Shown here: positions 7,058 to 10,451 of the stretch, piece by piece
How the letters are laid out: each line of letters starts with the position of its first letter
Position numbering within the stretch: position 1 is the stretch's first letter
Source of the DNA: Bermanella sp034111105
GTDB lineage: Bacteria; Pseudomonadota; Gammaproteobacteria; Pseudomonadales; Oceanobacteraceae
Direction: 5' to 3'
NCBI GenBank assembly: GCA_034111105.1
Contig: JAWUXY010000129.1
Location: 1-10,451, forward strand
Length of the DNA: 10,451 bases
Notes under the pieces: generated by a model
What the model was told of the DNA's origin: nothing
Database searches by the model: none
What the model saw: only the letters and a program-made list of their open reading frames with translations
Program-made: the position numbers and the translations under genes

Positions 7058-7087
7058 GTATTAAAAATAACGACCAAGTATACACAA
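7058..7087 (-). promoter_or_regulatory. Candidate promoter of the lipoprotein gene
   Basis: On the minus strand TTGTGT (7087-7082) and TAATAC (7063-7058) are separated by 18 bp. The -10 matches four of six consensus bases and the -35 only its TTG core. The predicted transcript start is about 14 bases before the start codon. The element follows directly on the decayed Fic coding sequence. Confidence 0.3.
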
Positions 7088-7134
7088 CTGTACGAGCTCG
7101 GCGTGCCCCTTTTGGGTATGGTTGCAAGCGATAA

Positions 7135-7411
7135 ACTCAATATCACTCACAGGGGCATTCGTCGGTAAATCCAAGCACTTAGCCAAAGAAGAACGCACCG
7201 ACTCCGCATTTAAAAATTCCTCTTCAATGGCTGATGAACAAAGCACATTCTGCACAAGGTATTCAATAGCGTCTATTCATCGGCTAACGCACCCGCCTGT
7301 AATAGTAAGGCCTGTAGCTGGGATTCAGTTTGATTGATAAGTGCTGTCATTTGCTCATCAGACCAAGTCAAACTAGGGCAGTCCGTTTGCTGCCATATCC
7401 ATTTATTGCAT
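7135..7411 (-). pseudogene. Relic of a Fic-family gene (DUF4172-type N-terminus)
   Basis: Fic proteins with this N-terminus transfer AMP or another nucleotide moiety to target proteins. The relic starts at ATG 7411, preceded by AGGAAAG. One extra base after ATG shifts the frame, after which NKWIWQQTDCPSLTWSDEQ matches the DUF4172 opening (WxWQxPDWPxFxW; Trp has become Cys). That frame stops at TAG 7275-7273. A second frame then gives AIEYLVQNVLCSSAIEEEF and LNAESVRSSLAKCLDLPT, matching the inhibitory-helix segment (S/T)xxxE(G/N) and the VRSS(I/L)A(R/K)RLGL signature. The inhibitory Gly is Glu here. Homology fades near 7140, and no catalytic HPFxxGNGR motif exists. The gene is thus frameshifted, deleted and non-functional. 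Family recognition is by motif memory and would be settled by a translated search. Confidence 0.72.
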
Positions 7412-7437
7412 CTGACTTTCCTGACCCAAAAGACCGT

Positions 7438-7465
7438 GAGCCGAATAGCATCCCTTATTCGGCTC
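7438..7465. terminator. Strong hairpin upstream of the Fic relic
   Basis: The arms GAGCCGAATA and TATTCGGCTC pair perfectly over 10 bp around an 8-base loop. On the minus strand the stem is followed by ACGGTCTTTT, a modest T-run, so it could be an old terminator of the gene upstream of Fic. A role as operator of the former Fic gene is an alternative. Confidence 0.4.
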
Positions 7466-7502
7466 ATATATTAAACCTGCAAGAGTACCCAATATTACAA
7501 AA

Positions 7503-7528
7503 GCCAATTACGAAAGCTAATTACGAAA
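7503..7528. repeat. Tandem 13-bp repeat
   Basis: Two adjacent 13-mers, GCCAATTACGAAA and GCTAATTACGAAA, differ by one base. They lie between the Fic relic and the alkylation-repair relic. The repeat could be replication slippage or a leftover binding-site pair of the lost promoter. Confidence 0.6.
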
Positions 7529-7549
7529 AGGGTCATACTTGATACATGA

Positions 7550-7674
7550 CTATTCTAACAGTGTGAAGGCGCTGGGCAGCTCATCCACGTCAATCATAGA
7601 CACCCTCCCCCATGCGCTTAACCGCGGGCAGGCCAAGGCCGTTTTCATTAGTGCCATAATTGGGTTCTGTTTTT
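7550..7674 (-). pseudogene. Deleted second copy of the alkylation repair gene start
   Basis: Positions 7612-7674 align with 6320-6383, the start of the intact alkylation repair gene and its leader, with five mismatches and one missing base. A 21-base stretch spanning the start codon is identical (7654-7674 and 6363-6383). The relic ATG is at 7657. A one-base deletion after codon 5 shifts the frame; without it the reading would be NGLGLPAVKRM, as in the intact protein. Homology ends at about codon 16. What follows reads MIDVDELPSAFTLLE before a stop at 7550, plausibly the end of the same paralogue (compare GQPVAQASFFLEV), which would imply deletion of the whole middle. That last point is inference. 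Confidence 0.7.
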
Positions 7675-7770
7675 AATCGATGCTAAAGAAGATAGCAGGC
7701 TCTACTGACTGCGGGTGCAGGAGTGGTGCATGAGGCGCGATAACACAAACAAGTAATACACAGGAGAATT

Positions 7771-7890
7771 ATGCCCACTGATTTTGCACCCATAAAGTGG
7801 ACACCTAGGCCTCACTGAATCGAGGTCCAACATACCTAAAATACCGTTCAGTAAGAAACAAAAAGGAAGAGCAAATAATCTGACCCACAG
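7771..7890 (+). mobile_element. Possible end fragment of an IS3-like insertion sequence
   Basis: The stretch CCCATAAAGTGGACACC near 7788-7804 resembles the terminal region of IS3-family elements. It is followed by a frame from about 7832 reading PKIPFSKKQK and then, after one base shift, EEQII, similar to the start of an IS3-type orfA. No transposase body is present. Immediately before, AGGAG and ATG at 7771 look like a host gene start that runs into the element after a few codons. The assignment rests on motif resemblance only. Confidence 0.3.
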
Positions 7891-7961
7891 CATAGACTTC
7901 CAGAGAGCAATTACATCCTCACTCTTCCTGCTATATCATGCTGTACAAACATAATAAGCTT

Positions 7962-8489
7962 TCAAGAATGATCACTATTTACCCCAGTATGATCAGGCTT
8001 CGTATTAAGCAGCTTAATAATTTTAGATTCATCTGCTAGCAAATCCATACGAAGATGCGTGCGCTCAACCTTCTCGCCCTGATTTAACTGAAAGTCGGTA
8101 AAAGAAAAAATATACTCTTTGCCCTGCTCAACTAAATGCTCATGACCTGACCCAGGCCGCAACAAAGAGACAAACTTTTTACTCTTATCAGACATGTACA
8201 CCACGGTTGACCGGGTCACAAACCGAGAGATCACCTTAGCCCTATCACACGAACCATATATACTTCTCACAACATCGCCATAAGCAATCGTCGCTTTAGA
8301 CAACTGATGTTTTGAATCATCTTTAAAGTGATAAAAACGCTCTTCACTTTCCACGCGGTTTACTTTAATCACACATACAGTGGTGATCGTATTTGTCAGA
8401 TCCTCATACGTTTGAGGATGAACCCGAGAAGCAAAAGAAGCGCTAACAAACATCATCAGCACAAGGGTGGTAACAAAAATTTTAATCAT
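7962..8489 (-). CDS. Secreted protein of unknown function
   Basis: The start at 8489 is chosen because AGGGA stands seven bases before the ATG and the protein then opens with a clean signal peptide, MIKIFVTTLVLMMFVSASFA, likely cut before Ser21. The frame is open upstream to 8711 but that extension reads as non-coding. The mature protein is about 155 residues, probably beta-rich and periplasmic or exported, with two cysteines (39 and 81) that could form a disulfide. It has alternating segments such as TVCVIKVNRVE, TIAYGDVVRSIYG and LVEQGKEYIFSF. I do not recognise the family. It lies alone among relics, with an IS-like fragment beyond its 3' end and no partner gene. It appears intact. Confidence 0.6.
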   Translation of the reverse strand: MIKIFVTTLVLMMFVSASFASRVHPQTYEDLTNTITTVCVIKVNRVESEERFYHFKDDSKHQLSKATIAYGDVVRSIYGSCDRAKVISRFVTRSTVVYMSDKSKKFVSLLRPGSGHEHLVEQGKEYIFSFTDFQLNQGEKVERTHLRMDLLADESKIIKLLNTKPDHTGVNSDHS

Positions 8490-8885
8490 AAAATCGTCCC
8501 TAAAATAATTAATCAATAGAAGTGATAACCGTAGAGTAACAAAGTAAAAAATATAACGCCTTGCTGTATATAGACACCCGTCACATACAATAAATCCCCT
8601 ACTCACCATGACACTTTTTGAAAGTGACTGCCCCACCCTACCCACTGAGCAAAACCTCACAGTATAGAACCCTAGCATGCCCCTAAGGCCCATGGTGAAC
8701 CGCCCCATCACCGTACGAGCGCGCCTAGCAAAGCACTTTGGCTACACCCCAATCAAGTACGAGGGTGCCCCGCGCCCGATCAAGCCCAACTCAACTAAAC
8801 CCACAAACCTAATACCAAATCATTAAAATTTCTAAAGCATTCGTCTTACCCTTGACTGCAATACTCATACTTAATTAGTAATAAT
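8490..8885. other. Gene-poor region with a broken or chance small frame
   Basis: No intact gene is recognised in this 396-base stretch. On the plus strand a frame from ATG 8608 (MTLFESDCPTLPTEQNLTV) meets TAG at 8665-8667. The same frame continues from ATG 8677 for 49 codons to 8826, with a basic, Pro-rich sequence (VNRPITVRARLAKHFGY, then IKYEGAPRPIKP) richer in G+C than its surroundings. It could be a small gene with one stop, or chance. A 15-base palindrome, CACTTTTTGAAAGTG, lies at 8612-8626. TTGACT at 8852-8857 may be the -35 of the former endA promoter. Confidence 0.35.
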
Positions 8886-9578
8886 TTGAATGCATTGACC
8901 AAATATACCCCATCTTTATTCGTACTCATTATTAGCTTGCTTGCGTTTAATTCAAGCCAAGCCGCCACCTTTTCACAAGCAAAAAAGCAACTAGCAACCA
9001 TGTACAAAGGCCAGCACCAAACCAGCTTTTACTGCGGCTGCGATTTCAATTACCAGTGCAAAGAACTAAAGCCCGACCTAAACAGCTGCCGCTACCAAGT
9101 ACGCAAACAAAAAAAGCGCATCACGAATAGAGTGGGAACACATCATGCCGCATAGGCCTTTGGCCACCAACGCCAATGCTGGCAACAAGGCCGCCGCAAA
9201 GCCTGCAAACGTGACCCCGTGTTTAAACAGATGGGAGGCGACATGCACAACCTAGTGCCCGCCATAGGCAAAGTAAACGGCGACCGATCAAACTACCGCT
9301 TTAGCCAATGAAATGGGCTACCCACCCAATATGGCCAATGCGACATGGTGGTAGGCTTTAAAAACAAACAAGTTCAACCCCCACAACACAGCAAGGGCGC
9401 CATAGCCCGCACCTACTTTTACATGGCATAACGCTACAAATTAAAACTGTCTAAAAAAGATAAAAAACTGTTTACCGTATGGAACAAGCAAAACCCACCA
9501 ACAAGATGGGAATGCAAAAGAAATGAAATGATTAAGAAAAAACAAGGGAATGGGAATCGGTTTATAAAGGGCTGTTAA
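8886..9578 (+). pseudogene. endA: Endonuclease I pseudogene with three stops and a local frame excursion
   Basis: EndA-type endonuclease I is a secreted ββα-metal nuclease of about 230 residues; this relic spans 231 codons. It opens at TTG 8886 with a signal peptide (SLLAFNSSQAA), then FSQAKKQLATMY, FYCGCDFNYQ, SCRYQVRKQKKR. The catalytic EWEHIMP segment, carrying the His general base, is readable only in the +1 frame (9127-9150). The original frame resumes with AFGHQRQCWQQGRRKAC, DPVFKQM, GDMHNLVPAIGKVNGDRSNYRF, QYGQCDM, KGAIARTYFYM, LFTVWNKQNPPTRWEC and NRFIKGC to TAA 9576-9578. In-frame stops are TAG 9153, TGA 9309 and TAA 9429. The TGA falls where the family has Trp (SQWNG). Nearly all family motifs survive, so inactivation is fairly recent. 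The ATG at 8890 is out of frame and no good ribosome site is visible. Confidence 0.88.
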
Positions 9579-9580
9579 GT

Positions 9581-9664
9581 TTCGAACTCTATGAATGCCA
9601 GCGCAATGAGCTGATCGAAAAAGTACAGGGTAATAAGAATGCGTTTGTGGATGAGCGTGTTTAA
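9581..9664 (+). pseudogene. Second endonuclease I C-terminal fragment
   Basis: Immediately after the endA pseudogene stop, another frame reads YECQRNELIEKVQGN and KNAFVDERV before TAA 9662-9664. This repeats the family C-terminus (compare E. coli EndA WECERDERIAKVQGN) and parallels the WECKRNEMIKKKQGN ending of the pseudogene just upstream. It is therefore a leftover from a second endA-type copy, probably a tandem duplication collapsed by deletion, or a replaced original tail. Only about 24 codons remain and there is no start. Confidence 0.7.
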
Positions 9665-9722
9665 GCACTCCAGTTCTGACTTAACGCTTCGGCATGCGGA
9701 TGAAAAACCAATATCAGCCAGC

Positions 9723-10385
9723 TTAATGCAAACAACAGCGTTTGAACTTTTTACCACTGCCACACGGGCAAAGCTCGTTACGACCCACACTAGCATTGAC
9801 GGTGATAGGGCGATTAACCTGCCCCTCATCGGCAGAACGTTGCGCCAGCCAGTAAGCGTGTAGCGTACGCACAGCAGGCTCGATATCAGCCACTGAAGCT
9901 TGATGCTCTTCAAAATCTAAACGGCCTAAATTCTCATCTAAACCGTGAATCGAAATGGCACCTAAACAAACATCAAGCGCTTCTGGCAGCTCTGGCCACT
10001 GACCAAGCGTCACCGCTGCCATATAGCCAAAACACCAATCCTCAACCATAAATACATCTTTATTATCTACATCGTTAATCACAAATAATGCGCTGTACTC
10101 TTGTGGCGCGTCCATTAGTAACGTTGAATTTTGATTCATCAACCTTATAACCAGCTCCATAAATTCTTGCAGCTGAGATTCATTTTCCCATTTTGGCTCG
10201 CGTCCTTGACCACCCCACAACATAGGATACCAAGCACTGGGCATAATGACCTCTGGCCCTGAAACAATGCCAGTTAAAAACCCATCTAGCTCTGATACCG
10301 ATAGAATGGAATCGTCATTACCGTATTTTAATAAAATGTCATCAAGCTGATCTAGCTCAGCTGATGTTAAAGGACTGGTGTTCAT
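9723..10385 (-). CDS. yecA: YecA-like UPF0149 protein with C-terminal SEC-C zinc motif
   Basis: This 220-residue cytoplasmic protein equals E. coli YecA in length and architecture. Residues 8-185 form the all-helical UPF0149 (YecA/YgfB) domain, with the typical LSVSELDGFLTGIVSGPEVIMPSAW region (28-52) and EDWCFGYMAAV (115-125). Residues 199-220 are a SEC-C motif, VGRNELCPCGSGKKFKRCC, with Cys206, Cys208, Cys217 and Cys218 as probable zinc ligands, like the C-terminal tail of SecA. SEC-C tails have been linked to SecA or ribosome contact, but the role of YecA is poorly defined. ATG 10385 is chosen over TTG 10400, which would add five residues. The gene is convergent with the endA relics, with no clear terminator between. 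Confidence 0.87.
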   Translation of the reverse strand: MNTSPLTSAELDQLDDILLKYGNDDSILSVSELDGFLTGIVSGPEVIMPSAWYPMLWGGQGREPKWENESQLQEFMELVIRLMNQNSTLLMDAPQEYSALFVINDVDNKDVFMVEDWCFGYMAAVTLGQWPELPEALDVCLGAISIHGLDENLGRLDFEEHQASVADIEPAVRTLHAYWLAQRSADEGQVNRPITVNASVGRNELCPCGSGKKFKRCCLH

Positions 10386-10415
10386 TAATATGACTCGCAA
10401 TAAGTGTCAGATAAC

Positions 10416-10445
10416 TGAATGATGGATTTTAACCTTGAATGATGG
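10416..10445. repeat. Direct repeat upstream of yecA
   Basis: The 10-mer TGAATGATGG occurs at 10416-10425 and again at 10436-10445, start-to-start 20 bp, close to two helical turns, 31-60 bases upstream of the yecA start. It may be a paired regulator site or chance. Confidence 0.4.
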
Positions 10446-10451
10446 CCGCAT

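Noticed and set aside
6320..7740. Integron-like cassette array
   Set aside because: Small genes and repeated boundary sequence suggested it, but the repeat is the start of a coding gene, and no attC-type core sites or inverted structure were found.
8490..8711. N-terminal extension of the secreted protein to 8711
   Set aside because: The extension reads as unstructured non-coding sequence, and the Shine-Dalgarno site and signal peptide both point to 8489.
8698..8715. Shared VNRPITV wording between the small frame at 8677 and the tail of YecA
   Set aside because: The match is only seven residues, the DNA differs in many bases, and the SEC-C cysteines are absent from the small frame, so common origin is not supported.
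9309..9311. TGA at a conserved Trp of endA as possible stop-codon recoding
   Set aside because: The same gene also has TAG and TAA stops and two frame shifts, and the intact genes nearby use TGG normally, so simple decay explains it.
10386..10400. TTG start of yecA at 10400
   Set aside because: It adds five residues with no better ribosome site; ATG 10385 gives the usual family length.
1..10451. CRISPR array, tRNA or rRNA genes
   Set aside because: No regularly spaced repeats and no cloverleaf or rRNA-like sequence were seen on either strand.

Overview
The window looks like chromosome from a moderately AT-leaning gammaproteobacterium, probably marine. The inference rests on a BetI repressor, a YecA-type UPF0149/SEC-C protein, EndA-family relics, clear Shine-Dalgarno sites and E. 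coli-like promoter hexamers. The genus cannot be fixed from the sequence alone.

Left part (1-3822): a PhoA-family alkaline phosphatase lipoprotein (minus strand, C-terminus outside the window) is divergent from betI, a TetR-family choline-responsive repressor without its usual betB/betA partners. After betI comes a secreted PhoD-type phosphatase/phosphodiesterase decorated with fibronectin type II-like (FN2) modules: two before the catalytic domain and one inserted near its C-terminal end. This is the most unusual protein in the window. Two secreted phosphatases flanking a choline sensor suggest, as inference only, use of phosphate and choline from phosphocholine compounds or phospholipids.

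Middle (4139-7037, all minus strand): a two-gene HEPN/MNT toxin-antitoxin-like pair (winged-helix nucleotidyltransferase, then HEPN protein) is preceded by a well-formed promoter. That promoter is overlain by two copies of an inverted repeat 21 bp apart, a convincing candidate for autoregulation. Upstream lie an AlkD-like HEAT-repeat DNA alkylation repair gene and an unrecognised lipoprotein gene.

Right part (about 7040-9720) is largely a gene graveyard. It holds a frameshifted N-terminal relic of a DUF4172/Fic-family gene, a second heavily deleted copy of the start of the alkylation repair gene, a possible IS3-like insertion sequence end, and a full-length endonuclease I (endA) pseudogene with three stop codons and a local frame excursion. 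A separate extra endA C-terminal fragment follows. One intact secreted protein of unknown function (7962-8489) sits among the relics. The window closes with an intact yecA-like gene on the minus strand.

The mixture of a toxin-antitoxin-like pair, a Fic relic, a duplicated repair gene and an IS-like remnant indicates a plastic, decaying accessory segment between more ordinary chromosomal genes.
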